This document shows positions 9,301 to 18,019 of a stretch of 64,000 nt of DNA, piece by piece. This DNA comes from Planctomycetaceae bacterium. Lineage in GTDB: Bacteria > Planctomycetota > UBA1135 > GCA-002686595. A model generated the notes under the pieces. It did no database searches and was not told where the DNA came from. It was given only the letters and a program-made list of their open reading frames with translations. A program made the translations under genes and the position numbers. The stretch spans positions 1 to 64,000 of the forward strand of contig WYBT01000056.1 in assembly GCA_011525785.1 (NCBI GenBank), read 5' to 3'. Every line of letters starts with the position of its first letter. Positions within the stretch are counted from its first letter, which is position 1.

Positions 9301-9384
9301 CTGCGCGATCAGTTCGAAACGCTCTCGCGCTCGCACCCGCCGCTGCGCTCGTGGATCGCGGAGTCGCGCGCGCTGATCGACTGA
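6361..9384 (+). CDS. Membrane Ser/Thr protein kinase with C-terminal TPR domain
   Basis: A 1007-residue Hanks-type kinase. The kinase domain covers about residues 70-350: glycine loop GELARGGMG (74-82), the VALK lysine near 100, catalytic HRDLKPGN (192-199), metal-binding DWG at 212-214 instead of the usual DFG, and an MAPEQ activation-segment end near 257. One membrane helix follows at about 381-398. The remaining 600 residues face the other side and end in many tetratricopeptide repeats with ALELAP-type helices. ATG 6361 was chosen over an upstream frame that merely shadows the divergent gene. The stop codon lies 2 bp before a long palindrome, beyond which a sigma factor gene converges. Kinase plus sigma factor neighbours are common in Planctomycetota. 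The signal sensed is unknown. Confidence 0.93.
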   Translation: MSEFSLSDGDPLEAGLAAGFGGQRITALHAIERVAGVAMTRVSLRGPASVRVPRSRSIEAGGEVAGRANYLVEGELARGGMGVLLRGRDVDLGRDVALKVLREDLAARPEIVQRFVEEAQIGGQLQHPGIVPVYELGLMADQRPFFAMKLVRGRTLADALQGADKSHRRKLLDVFASVCQTIAYAHSRGVVHRDLKPGNVLIGDFGEVQVIDWGLAKVLGAGAGEVREGSELVATVRSAGSGTHSQVGAVMGTPAYMAPEQARGETAKIDERADVFALGATLCEILTGEPPYKGDAERTTVQAARAELDDARARLERCDADRELVELCRDCLAPERDQRPRSAELVAQRMSAYLASLAERARNAELEAARSRERAKASVRMTVAAALLVVAGSSAWFVRREARAAEIGGLQRNVLADLGEAGEARASGDFARALAAAERARARTEGREELDELGREASALIESVRAQERLARDAFELERSNEALFAAVEEVRQPEGDDVYPTDWELLDRAFEAAFESNGLALEGSTRAPLLDALARRGRASELAGVLDEWSSVRRNAQRKEPAQALASLASALDPDPLRVRLREALAAKDVDTLREVAAQSAEALVSAPTLWLVGHALAQAGELERAIALLQRARFRYPHDFKLALELARTMHIARGRSSEEAFAHYEAALALRPDRVAVWHDFGQALIEAGRNQRALELFRRAAELAPDDLHIEQHVANTLSRLGRYEESARVHERVLERHPTSALSHVELALVLNALGDTERSREHLERAVELEPQFANAHLHLGSERMRSGRRAEGLEHFERALELAPNDPDVHFWRGYALAELGRSEEAVAAYRRSLELKSRRTDVGLYMSLALQDAGQFEESRDVLEEGLRAQPDDMRMLAALTSLLALQADERLGGPLRALVYARRLVEVHPNFDLGHVMLAACLIAADDPAGAKAELERALELGDQTPLREWLTAVCALRMGDVEAASATFERLRDQFETLSRSHPPLRSWIAESRALID

Positions 9385-9386
9385 TA

Positions 9387-9490
9387 TTGGTTGTACGGTG
9401 CCAGAGCAATCTGTCCCACGCCGCCGTTGCGTTCGGGTCGCCATTGCGTTGCGCGGCGTGGGACAGATTGCTCTGGCACCGTACAACCAA
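9387..9490. repeat. Long perfect palindrome between convergent genes (copy 1 of a family)
   Basis: 38-bp arms at 9387-9424 and 9453-9490 are perfect inverted repeats around a 28-nt loop. The element fills the gap between the kinase stop codon (9384) and the sigma factor stop (9496). The arm core GTACGGTGCCAGAGCA recurs in the palindrome at 23064-23171. It may act as a two-way terminator or be a small mobile palindrome of the REP/BIME kind. Confidence 0.85.
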
Positions 9491-9495
9491 CGCCG

Positions 9496-10173
9496 TCAGT
9501 CCTTGGAGCCGCGCAGCACGCTCAGCATCCACTCGCACTCGCGCTCGAGCGCCTGGCCGCTGGTGGGGCCGCCGCGCTGGCGCACGATCTCGCGCAGCGC
9601 CTCGAGGAAGTCCTCGCGCGCGTCGGCGTAGAGGTGGTGCAGGCGCGCCGCGTCCTCGCGCCACAGCTCGGCGATCTGAGGAATCGTCAGGCCCTGCTGG
9701 AAGCGCAGCTCGAGCAGCTCGACGCGCCGCATCTTCACGCCGCCGGCCGCAGTGGCGCGCGCGCGCTGCAACTCGCTGGCGTCGCGCATCACTTTTTGGG
9801 CGAAGGCGCGGTCGAAGGCGACGCTGAGGCGGGTCTCGCGCGCTTCATGGCTCTCGCCATCGAGTTCGACGGCGCCGCCGCGCGCGCGGCGCTGCTCGAA
9901 GCGCAGTGCGACCGTGCGCGCGACGCCAGCGAGGAACGGTCGGAACGGCCGCTCGGGATCCGCGCGCTCTAGCGCGCCGCGCTCGCGCAGGCAGTCGATC
10001 CAGACCTCCTGAACAGCGTCGTCGATCTCGCTCGCGAGCACGCCGCTGCGCCAGCGCGCGCCGAAGTAGGCGCGCACGACGGGCTCGTACTCGCGCGCGA
10101 AGCGCTCGCGCGCAGCCTGATCGCCTTCGCGGGCGGAATCGATCAGGGTCCAGCTGGTCTCTCGAACGGACAT
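9496..10173 (-). CDS. RNA polymerase sigma factor, sigma-70 family (ECF-like)
   Basis: A 225-residue sigma factor. Region 2 covers about residues 20-90, with EIDDAVQEVWIDCLRE as the DDxxQE core-binding helix. Region 4 lies near 150-200, with RVELLELRFQQGLTIPQIAEL as the helix-turn-helix that contacts the -35 element. ATG 10173 starts MSVRETSW. A longer frame upstream overlaps the control region of the next gene and was not used. It converges on the kinase gene across the palindrome. In planctomycetes such factors are often paired with Hanks kinases, so control by phosphorylation is a reasonable guess but not shown here. Confidence 0.85.
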   Translation of the reverse strand: MSVRETSWTLIDSAREGDQAARERFAREYEPVVRAYFGARWRSGVLASEIDDAVQEVWIDCLRERGALERADPERPFRPFLAGVARTVALRFEQRRARGGAVELDGESHEARETRLSVAFDRAFAQKVMRDASELQRARATAAGGVKMRRVELLELRFQQGLTIPQIAELWREDAARLHHLYADAREDFLEALREIVRQRGGPTSGQALERECEWMLSVLRGSKD

Positions 10174-10327
10174 GGGAGTCGTGATTGTCCGCGCGGTCGT
10201 CCGCCGGCCGCAAGGAGCGCAGCTCGCGCAGGCTGGAATTTCGCAAGAAAGCGGCCGCGAACTTTCATGGTGGCAGTGGAGAGGTCCCGCGCCAAACGAG
10301 CGCATTTCAAATCACAGAAAGATCTCT

Positions 10328-12715
10328 ATGTCTCGATTCTCTCGACTCCGTACGACGGCGGCGCTCCTGCTCGCTCTGCCGTTCGCCACTGCGCAGGACA
10401 ACCATCAACTCCATCGCACGCCCCAGCCCGATCGCTCGCCGCCGCCTCGCCAGCTCGAGCCGGCCATGCCCTTTTCGCCGCGCGCCATCGCAGCGGCTCC
10501 GTTCGAGCGCGTCGCGTTCGATCAGCCCGGCGACGGTCGGCTGTGGGCGCGCGCAAGCGCCTACAAAGCCAGCTTCGACGAGCATGGCGCGAGCGTGATT
10601 CCGTTCTTCGGCTCGGACGCGCCGCAGAACTTCCCGCTCGAGTTCCGCGTGAGTTCGTGCGCGCGCGGCGGCGAGCCGTTCGCTCTCGATGAACGCGGCG
10701 TTACGCGCAGCGGCGACACCGTGCGCATCGATCGCGGCGCCTTCGTCGAAGAGTACGAGCTCGCGCTCGACTCGCTCGAGCAGCGCTTCGTATTCCACGA
10801 GCTGCCCGGCGACGGCGACCTCGTGTTGCGCGTCGATCTCGCCACGGAACTCGCCGCCCGCGACAACGGCGCCACCCTCAGTTTCGAGAACGAGTTCGGC
10901 CGCGTCGACTACAGCGAGGCCTTCGCGCTCGATGCGAACGGCGTCAAGCTCCCGCTCGACAGCCAGCTCGTCGATGGAGCGCTCGAACTGCGCGTGCCGG
11001 CGGAGTTCGCCGCGAACGCGCAGCTCCCGCTCGTGATCGATCCGTTCGTGACTTTCTTCACCGTGACGACCGCGAGCCCCAGGCACGACTTCCTGTGCGA
11101 CGTTGCCTACGACGCGAGCTCGGCGCGCTGGGGTGTGAGCTTCGTGAACGTGTACTCGGCGACCGACTACGACGTGTTCGTTCGGATGGTCAGCGCCACC
11201 GGCGTGCTCGAGTCCACGGTCACGATCGACTTCACGACCGTGGTCTGGACCACGCCGGCGATCGCGAACAACAACTGGACGGACCGCTTCCTCGTCGTCG
11301 CCGCAACGGTTCAGCCCAGCGGCATCGCGGACATCCGCGGACGACTGGTGGATGCCGTGTCGGCGTCGACGGTCGCCGACCAGTTCCTGATCAGCCCCGC
11401 GGACGGCGCCTATCGCAACCTGCCCGATGTGGGCGGCGATCCGTTCCTGGGCAGCAGCTTCTACTGCGTGGTCTGGCAACGCTCGGTGAGCGCGAGTGCG
11501 GTCAGCATCGAGTTCACGCGCGTCGATCGCGACGGCGTCGTGACGCCCGGGTTCGTGACGCTCGACGGTCCGTCGACGTGGAGCGAGCGCCCGCGCATCT
11601 CCAACGGCTACGGCATCGACCCGGGCGACAGCACGCCGGCCTGGACCGTGGTGTGGCAACGCCGTTGGCTGCCGAGCGACTTCGACATCTACGGCGCGCG
11701 CGTGAGCTGGGCGGGAACCGTGGTCAACACCGCCTTCCCGATCGAGACCTCGGGCTACGACGAGCGCAATCCGAGCGTCTCCACGTTGAGCGATCCGCTC
11801 GCCACCAACGTGGATCGTCCGTACGTCGTGGTGTACGAGCGCGACTACGGCGACAGCGACGTGATGGCGCGCGTGTGCCGCGGCTCGGCCGTCGGGCCGG
11901 CGATCAACCTCGTCAGCGAGTTCCCGCTCGCGAGCCAGACGCGCGAGCAACTCAACCCTTCGATCGACTGCGACGGCGAGCAGTTCTTCCTGGGCTTCGA
12001 CGAGCGCGACGCCGGCGGTGAACCGGATGTGTGGACGTGCACCTACTACGTCAACGGCTACGCGCTGTACCCGTGCGAGCTGCGCCGCAACTTCGCGGGC
12101 TCGCCGGCCGTCGAAGGCGAGTGCAAGGTCTACGCGCAGGCCGCGTCGGGCGGCGCGAAGGAGCGCTACTTCGGCACGTGGGTCTACCTGTCGCTCAACA
12201 ACGGCTACGACGTGCAGGGCGGACTGTGGAACGGCTGTTCGGGCGGCATGATCGAGAGCTTCTGCGCCGGCGACGGCACTGGCCCGGCCTGTCCGTGCTC
12301 CAACACCGGCGCCTCGGGCCGCGGCTGCCGCAACTCGGGCAACGCGAACGGAGCGCTCCTGAGTGGTTCAGGCGACGCGAGCATCGGGGCTGACACGTTC
12401 GAACTCGATGTCGTCGGCATGCCGCTCAACAGCTCGTGCCTCTTGTTCCAAGGCACGACCGCGGGCGCGGCCACGCCGTTCGGCGACGGACTTCGTTGCG
12501 TGAACGGCGTGATCACGCGCTTCCCGCTGAGCCTGGTGCTCAACGGTTCGGCGCACTATCCCGCGTTCGGGCAGATTCCGATCTCGGACTTCCAGCAAGC
12601 GCTGCAGCCCGGCGATGTGCGCTACTACCAAGCCTGGTATCGCGACTCGGCGTCGTTCTGCACCGCCAGCACGTTCAACCTCTCGAACGCGCTGAAGGTG
12701 ACCTGGACGCCCTGA
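10328..12715 (+). CDS. Large secreted protein with repeat body and C-terminal YRD domain variant
   Basis: A 795-residue exported protein of unknown function. The signal peptide is MSRFSRLRTTAALLLALPFATA, cut near residue 22. Residues 70-250 form a beta-rich domain ending PLVIDPFVTF. Residues 260-640 hold repeats of the type VVWQR...DFDIYGARV, each about 60 residues, typical of beta-propeller-like proteins. A Cys-rich linker (ACPCSNTGASGRGC) leads into the terminal ~130 residues, ending YYQAWYRDSASF...LSNALKVTWTP. That is a divergent form of the C-terminal domain shared by eight proteins in this window. ATG 10328 is preceded by AGAAAGA. The next gene converges with an 8-bp gap. Confidence 0.8.
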   Translation: MSRFSRLRTTAALLLALPFATAQDNHQLHRTPQPDRSPPPRQLEPAMPFSPRAIAAAPFERVAFDQPGDGRLWARASAYKASFDEHGASVIPFFGSDAPQNFPLEFRVSSCARGGEPFALDERGVTRSGDTVRIDRGAFVEEYELALDSLEQRFVFHELPGDGDLVLRVDLATELAARDNGATLSFENEFGRVDYSEAFALDANGVKLPLDSQLVDGALELRVPAEFAANAQLPLVIDPFVTFFTVTTASPRHDFLCDVAYDASSARWGVSFVNVYSATDYDVFVRMVSATGVLESTVTIDFTTVVWTTPAIANNNWTDRFLVVAATVQPSGIADIRGRLVDAVSASTVADQFLISPADGAYRNLPDVGGDPFLGSSFYCVVWQRSVSASAVSIEFTRVDRDGVVTPGFVTLDGPSTWSERPRISNGYGIDPGDSTPAWTVVWQRRWLPSDFDIYGARVSWAGTVVNTAFPIETSGYDERNPSVSTLSDPLATNVDRPYVVVYERDYGDSDVMARVCRGSAVGPAINLVSEFPLASQTREQLNPSIDCDGEQFFLGFDERDAGGEPDVWTCTYYVNGYALYPCELRRNFAGSPAVEGECKVYAQAASGGAKERYFGTWVYLSLNNGYDVQGGLWNGCSGGMIESFCAGDGTGPACPCSNTGASGRGCRNSGNANGALLSGSGDASIGADTFELDVVGMPLNSSCLLFQGTTAGAATPFGDGLRCVNGVITRFPLSLVLNGSAHYPAFGQIPISDFQQALQPGDVRYYQAWYRDSASFCTASTFNLSNALKVTWTP

Positions 12716-12723
12716 GCGAACGC

Positions 12724-14934
12724 TCAAGGACAGAGCGTGATCTCGAGCCCGTCGGAGAGTCCTGACGTGCTCGAGGCCAGCGGGTCGCGGAACCACGTCT
12801 GGCATTGCACCTGAAGGCCCGCGGCGAGCATTGGGCCCGCCGCGGGCTGGTTCATCACATCGGCCAGCGTGTACTGGAACGCGCCCTGACACGTTGCGGC
12901 GCCGCCGGAGTTCGCGGCGCTCAAGCGATAGAGCGGCGGCGCGACGCACAGGATGCCGCCCTGGAACGGCGCCGAAGCGCGCCCGTTCAGCCCGACGAAC
13001 ATCACGCCGGCCTTGTCGCGCTCGACGTTCAGAGTGCTGATCTGGAAGCTCGCCGGCGCACTCAGGCTCGGCGAACCGCTCGACTGCATCGACGGCACGC
13101 AGCCGCTCGAGCTGACTTTCGCCGTGCAGTAGCTGCTCGCGCCGCACGAGGGCCCGCTGCGCTGCCAGATCGCCGAGGTGGGATAGAAGCTCGTGATGAA
13201 GCCGTCGTCGGGGCCTGCGAAGGTGCTGCCGAGCGCGTCGCTGCCTCCGATGCCCGCCGGTGCGAGCGGGGTCCAACTCGCGCCGCCGTCGTCGCTGCGC
13301 GCGACGAAACCCGCGTTGCCGGTGATCCACACCACGCTCGGGCTGAGCGCTTCGACGGTCCACAGCGCCGCTGCGCCGACGGTCTGCGAGCTCCAGTTCG
13401 CGCCGCCGTCGGTCGTGGTGAGTACGACGCCGCCGTCTCCGATGGCCCAGCCGTGCAGTGCATCGGCGAACGAGACCGCGCGCAGCGTGCTGCTCGGCGT
13501 CGCGAGGTGCGTCCACGTCAGTCCGCCGTCGACCGTCTTCACGATGTCGTAGCCCACGGCCCAGCCGCGCTGCGCGTCGACGAAGTCCGCGCCGAAGAAG
13601 CCCGACAGTGGCGCGGAGTTGATGAAGCTCCAGCCCAGGCCGCCGTTGCTCGTGCGCCACAGTCCGTTGTCGGCGCAAGCGACGGCGATGTTCGGTGCGA
13701 GCGCGTCGACGTCGGTGAACTGGTACATGCCCAGCCAGTACGTCGGGTTCCAGGTCAGGCCGCCGTCCTGCGTCCACGCGCTGGTCGGCGTCGAGCCGAA
13801 GCGCCGGCCGACGGCGTAGCCGTTCAACGCGTCGAAGAAGTCGAGCGCGACGTAGCTGACCTGGCTCAAGCCGGCGTTCACCGGCGTCCAGCTCGCGCCG
13901 TTGTCGCTCGAGCGCAGGATCGTGCTGTTCGAGAGGCTGGCCCACACGTGCGCGCCGACGCGCTCGACGTCGTACGCAAGGTCGGTCGACGGCGCGCCGC
14001 CGCCCGCGATGAGCTGCCACTGCGCGCCGCCGTCGTTCGTGCGGTAGATGCTGCCGTTCGCGCCCACCGCGAAGCCTGCGAACAGATCGCCCATCGAGAC
14101 GTCGAACAGCGCGGTTCCGCCGCTGGAGAACTGCTGCGACCAGGCCGTGCCGCCGTTCGTCGACGCCGCGATGATCCCGGCCGTGCCCGTGCACCACAGC
14201 CAGTTGCCGCCCAACACCGAGAGCCGATCCGCGCGCGCGCCGCCGCCGATGTTCCAGTTGGTCCACGTGCCGCCGCCGTCGAGTGTGATCAGCACCGAGG
14301 CGCCCGCCGCGATCCAACCGCGCTGCGAGTCCGCGTAGAACACATCCGTGAAGTGCGAGCTGTTCGGCACGTTCACCGCGCTCCACGTCGCTCCGCCGTC
14401 GACGCTCTTGAAGTGCTTGCCGCTGTCGCCGACGACCCAGCCCGTGGTCGCGTTGAGGAAGTGCACGGCGCGCAGCGTTCCGCTCGAGCCCGGCACGTTG
14501 CTCTGCGTCCAGCTCGCGCCGCCGTCGCTCGTGCGGAACACGCGGCCGCCATCGCCGACGGCCCAGCCCGCGCTCGAGGTCGCGAGGTGCACGTCGCGCA
14601 GGCCGCTGGCGTTGAGCGGAGTGCTCCAGGTCTGACCGTTGTCGATGCTGCGCTGCAGCCCGTCGCCCGCGCCGCAGACCCACGCGCCGCGCACCGCGAC
14701 CGCGGCCAGCGCTGCGGTCGGCAGTTGCTGCGAACTCCAGGACACGCCGCCGTTGGTGGTGTGGCGCAGCTCGCCGTTCTCGGCGGCGACCCAGGCCTCG
14801 AGCGCGGAAGTGCTCGCGACGTCGACCAGCGCCGGTTCGACGGGCGGCCAGCTCTGGCGCCACTGGCCGAGTTGAGCGGCGGCGAGTTCGGAGAGGAGTG
14901 AGAGTGCGAGGGCGAGACGCAGCGGGGTGCGCAT
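12724..14934 (-). CDS. Secreted YCF48/BNR-type beta-propeller with C-terminal YRD domain
   Basis: A 736-residue exported protein. The signal peptide runs to about residue 20 (MRTPLRLALALSLLSELAAA). The body consists of roughly a dozen repeats around the motif GWAVGDGG...RTSDGGASW. This is the pattern of photosystem assembly factor YCF48/Hcf136-like and BNR sialidase-type propellers, which here need not imply photosynthesis. From about residue 595, after the YCTAKVSSSGC segment, comes the shared C-terminal domain, ending QTWFRDP...LSDGLEITLCP. ATG 14934 was chosen for the signal peptide. The longer frame runs into the divergent gene. It shares a 237-bp divergent control region with the gene at 15172. 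Ligand and role are unknown. Confidence 0.85.
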   Translation of the reverse strand: MRTPLRLALALSLLSELAAAQLGQWRQSWPPVEPALVDVASTSALEAWVAAENGELRHTTNGGVSWSSQQLPTAALAAVAVRGAWVCGAGDGLQRSIDNGQTWSTPLNASGLRDVHLATSSAGWAVGDGGRVFRTSDGGASWTQSNVPGSSGTLRAVHFLNATTGWVVGDSGKHFKSVDGGATWSAVNVPNSSHFTDVFYADSQRGWIAAGASVLITLDGGGTWTNWNIGGGARADRLSVLGGNWLWCTGTAGIIAASTNGGTAWSQQFSSGGTALFDVSMGDLFAGFAVGANGSIYRTNDGGAQWQLIAGGGAPSTDLAYDVERVGAHVWASLSNSTILRSSDNGASWTPVNAGLSQVSYVALDFFDALNGYAVGRRFGSTPTSAWTQDGGLTWNPTYWLGMYQFTDVDALAPNIAVACADNGLWRTSNGGLGWSFINSAPLSGFFGADFVDAQRGWAVGYDIVKTVDGGLTWTHLATPSSTLRAVSFADALHGWAIGDGGVVLTTTDGGANWSSQTVGAAALWTVEALSPSVVWITGNAGFVARSDDGGASWTPLAPAGIGGSDALGSTFAGPDDGFITSFYPTSAIWQRSGPSCGASSYCTAKVSSSGCVPSMQSSGSPSLSAPASFQISTLNVERDKAGVMFVGLNGRASAPFQGGILCVAPPLYRLSAANSGGAATCQGAFQYTLADVMNQPAAGPMLAAGLQVQCQTWFRDPLASSTSGLSDGLEITLCP

Positions 14935-15171
14935 GGGGCGTGGAGCGTGGGCGTTGGCGGTTGTTTGGCGCGCGCAGCGCTGTGGGCAAGTCGCTCTCCG
15001 TGCCCGTGGAGTGGCGCCGAGCGTGTCCGCGCGAGCCCCCGGTCCGCGGGCTGGACCGCGGTCCAATGCGCGGACGCTGCGTCGGACGAGCACGCCCAGG
15101 GCCTGCTCAGGCCGGCGGAATGAGCGTTGCGCTCGGGCCGGCGCGGCTCGGCCCGAACACCCAGGCTCTCC

Positions 15172-17901
15172 ATGCTCCTTCGAACCCTCTCGCTCTCGCT
15201 CTTGTCCTGCGCCGCGGCGCAGGCGCAGTTTTCGGCCTCCGTCGCGCTGCCCGGCGACCTCACCGTCCGCGCCTCGGCCGGCGACCAAGGGCTTTCACAG
15301 CTCGCCTTCGGCGGCTCGCACTACCTCGCGGTGTGGGAGGACTCCCGCAGCGGCCTGGGCGGGTTCGTTTCGCCCCCCGACGGGTTCAACCCCAATCGCG
15401 ACGTGTACGGCGTGCTGCTGGACGCCACGGGCGCGCTGATGTCGAGCTCGCCGCTGGTGGTCGACGCTTCGCCGTGGGACCAGACGCACGTCCACGTGGC
15501 GTGGAACGGTCAGAGCTACCTCGTGGTGTGGGAATCGACGCGCCCCACGCAGTTCTATCGCACGCAGGGCGTGTACGCGGCGCGCGTCGACGCGAGCGGG
15601 CAGGTGCTCGACGACCCGCCGATCGTGATCGACGACGAGGACGACTACGACGAGCGCTTCCCGGTGGTCGCGAGCGACGGCGCGGGCTGGATGGTGGCCT
15701 GGACCGATCGAATCGGCGCCGTTGGCGCGCGGCTCGACGGCGCGTACGTCGACGCGAGTGGGCTGGTGCTGTTCAAGCGCACGCTCGTGCCGAGCACCGA
15801 TCCGCTGCCGGCGAACTTCAACGCGAACTTCGCGGGCGGCCGCTTCGGAGTCGTGTTCGAGCGCAACTACAACGGCACGGTCGCGGCGCGCGTGTACGAC
15901 ACGGCCTTGAACCAAGTCGGCGCTGAGAGCGTGCTCACGACGAGCAACGGCACGTTTCCGGCGCTCGCGTCGAACGGCGCCGAGTTCTACGCCGCGTGGC
16001 GCTCGGCCGGACTGCGCGGCACGCCGCTGACGAGCGCCGGCGCGCCGCTGGTCGCGGGAGGTGCGGCGCTGAACGGCGCGCTGTCGCTGGGCGATACGCG
16101 CGTGGCCGTGGGCTGGAACGGAAGCCAGTGGCGTGCGGGCTTCAGCGAGTCGGGGGCCATGTACGCGACCGACATCGATGCTGCCGGAGTTGTCTTGGGC
16201 GCGCCTTATGCCGTCTCAAGCGGGGCTTGGTCGACGGGCGGTGCTGCTGCCGCCAACGGAAGCGGTCGTGTGCTGCTGACTTGGACCCAAGGAACGACCA
16301 GCACCAGCGACGCGATCGACCCGTTCGACATCTACGCCGCGCGTCTGGCGCCGGCCGGCGGCGCGGCCTACCCGATCAGCGTCTCACCCGCTGCGCAGGT
16401 CTACCCGGCGGTCGCCGGCGACCCGCAGGCGGGCTACTTGATCGCGTACCACAGCCGCAGCACCGGGCTGGTCAACGTGCTCGCGCAGCGCGTGCGCCTC
16501 GACGGGACGGTGCTCGACGCGCAGCCGATCGTGATCGCCAGCGGAGGGCCGAGCATCGGCGGGCCGCTCGACGTGGCCTTCGACGGCGCGCGTTGGATGG
16601 TGGTGTGGAGCGAGCGCATGCCCGGCGGACCGCCGTACCTGTACCGCAGCTCCGCGCGGCGCGTCGGACTCAACGGGCAGCTGCTCGACGCGGCCCCGAT
16701 CGACCTGCAGCTCGGCGATCGCCCGGTGACCGCGGCGCTGGGCGGCGAGTTCCTGGTGATCTCGCACTACCACTACCCGCCGGTGCAGTCGAACCACGTG
16801 CTCCACTACAAGCGCGTGCGCGGCGCCGACGGCGTCGTGCTCGACCCCAGCGAGGTGTTCGTCGGCTTCGGCAGCACCACGGGCGATCTGCTCGCGTTCG
16901 ACGATCGCTACCTGTTCGTGTGGGGTGCGGTGAGCGGCATCTTCATCGACGCCCTCGGAGTCGTGGGCTCGCAGTTCCTCGCGGCGGACGCGGGCAACGG
17001 CAGCTCGGGCGTCGTCCATCCGCGCCTCGCGCGCAACGGCGACGAAGCGCTGATCGTGTGGGAGTACAACGCCTCGCTTCCGTGGAACGCCGACCTGCGC
17101 GCGCGGCGCATCCGCAAGAACGGCGTGTTCCTCGACCTGCCCACGGGCTCGTTCGTAGCCAGCGCGAACAACGCGCAGTTCCTCCCGAGCGTCGCGTGGT
17201 GCGACTTCAACTACCTGGTGAGCTTCACCGACTTCCGCGACCACCCCGCCATCGAGCCCGGCCTGGGCGACGTGTACGCGACGCGCGTTTCGGCGGGCAA
17301 TCAGGTGCTCGAGCCGCAGGGCCAGCCTGCGCAGAACCGCTGGCCGGCGCCCGAGGGCCGCACGGCGCTCGCGGGCGCGAACGGCCGCGCGCTGCTGGTG
17401 AGCAGCGTGCTCGACAGCGCGCCGTTCGGGACCTGGCGCATCCACGTGCAGAGCTTCGTGGACGTGGCCTCGCCCTACACGTACTGCACGGCGAAGACCA
17501 ACACGCTCGGCTGCGCGCCGACGATGGGCCATGTCGGAACTCCGAGTGTGGCCGCGGCCAGCGGTTTCGTCGTGACCTGTTCGAACGTGCGCAACCACAT
17601 GAGCGGCCTGCTCTTCTACGGAACCAACGGTGCGGCCGCGGCGCCGTTCCAGGGCGGCTTCATGTGCGTCGCGCTGCCGACGGTGCGCACGCCGATCGCG
17701 AGCTCGGGCGGAACGCTCCCGCCGGTGAACGATTGCTCCGGCGTGTTCACGCTCGACATGAACGCACGCGCCGCCAGCGGTGTCGATCCCGCGCTCAGCG
17801 CGCTGGGGACGGTCGTGCGCTGTCAGCAGTGGAGCCGCGATCCGGGCGCGCTGTTCAACACCAGCCTTTCGGACGCGCTTTCGTACGTCGTTGCTCCGTG
17901 A
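15172..17901 (+). CDS. Large secreted protein with VWxD/YAAR repeats and C-terminal YRD-like domain
   Basis: A 909-residue exported protein of unknown function. The signal peptide is MLLRTLSLSLLSCAAAQAQ. The body is a string of ~60-residue units of the form YLAVWED...VYGVLLDATG and DIYAARL...GAAY. This beta-propeller-like repeat type is frequent in planctomycete and myxobacterial secretomes. The last ~145 residues form the shared C-terminal domain: YCTAKTNTLGCAP, GLLFYGTNGAAAAPFQGG, then QQWSRDPGALF and the final YVVAP. ATG 15172 begins the signal peptide. Divergent from the YCF48-like gene, it resembles the protein at 10328 in repeat type. Possibly a surface structure or an extracellular binding protein. 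Confidence 0.82.
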   Translation: MLLRTLSLSLLSCAAAQAQFSASVALPGDLTVRASAGDQGLSQLAFGGSHYLAVWEDSRSGLGGFVSPPDGFNPNRDVYGVLLDATGALMSSSPLVVDASPWDQTHVHVAWNGQSYLVVWESTRPTQFYRTQGVYAARVDASGQVLDDPPIVIDDEDDYDERFPVVASDGAGWMVAWTDRIGAVGARLDGAYVDASGLVLFKRTLVPSTDPLPANFNANFAGGRFGVVFERNYNGTVAARVYDTALNQVGAESVLTTSNGTFPALASNGAEFYAAWRSAGLRGTPLTSAGAPLVAGGAALNGALSLGDTRVAVGWNGSQWRAGFSESGAMYATDIDAAGVVLGAPYAVSSGAWSTGGAAAANGSGRVLLTWTQGTTSTSDAIDPFDIYAARLAPAGGAAYPISVSPAAQVYPAVAGDPQAGYLIAYHSRSTGLVNVLAQRVRLDGTVLDAQPIVIASGGPSIGGPLDVAFDGARWMVVWSERMPGGPPYLYRSSARRVGLNGQLLDAAPIDLQLGDRPVTAALGGEFLVISHYHYPPVQSNHVLHYKRVRGADGVVLDPSEVFVGFGSTTGDLLAFDDRYLFVWGAVSGIFIDALGVVGSQFLAADAGNGSSGVVHPRLARNGDEALIVWEYNASLPWNADLRARRIRKNGVFLDLPTGSFVASANNAQFLPSVAWCDFNYLVSFTDFRDHPAIEPGLGDVYATRVSAGNQVLEPQGQPAQNRWPAPEGRTALAGANGRALLVSSVLDSAPFGTWRIHVQSFVDVASPYTYCTAKTNTLGCAPTMGHVGTPSVAAASGFVVTCSNVRNHMSGLLFYGTNGAAAAPFQGGFMCVALPTVRTPIASSGGTLPPVNDCSGVFTLDMNARAASGVDPALSALGTVVRCQQWSRDPGALFNTSLSDALSYVVAP

Positions 17902-18019
17902 GCTGCTACTTCGCGGAGTCCTCGCGTGGCGCGTCGGCGCTTCGGCGGACATGCCCACTGGTTGCGGCGCTCGGCTGCGCTGAGGAGCGGCGCGGGCGCG
18001 CGCGTCGTACATTCGCGCG

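Noticed and set aside
12724..14934. YCF48-like repeats taken as evidence of photosynthesis
   Set aside because: These repeats also occur in many non-photosynthetic secreted proteins; here they are joined to the YRD tail and no photosynthesis gene is present.
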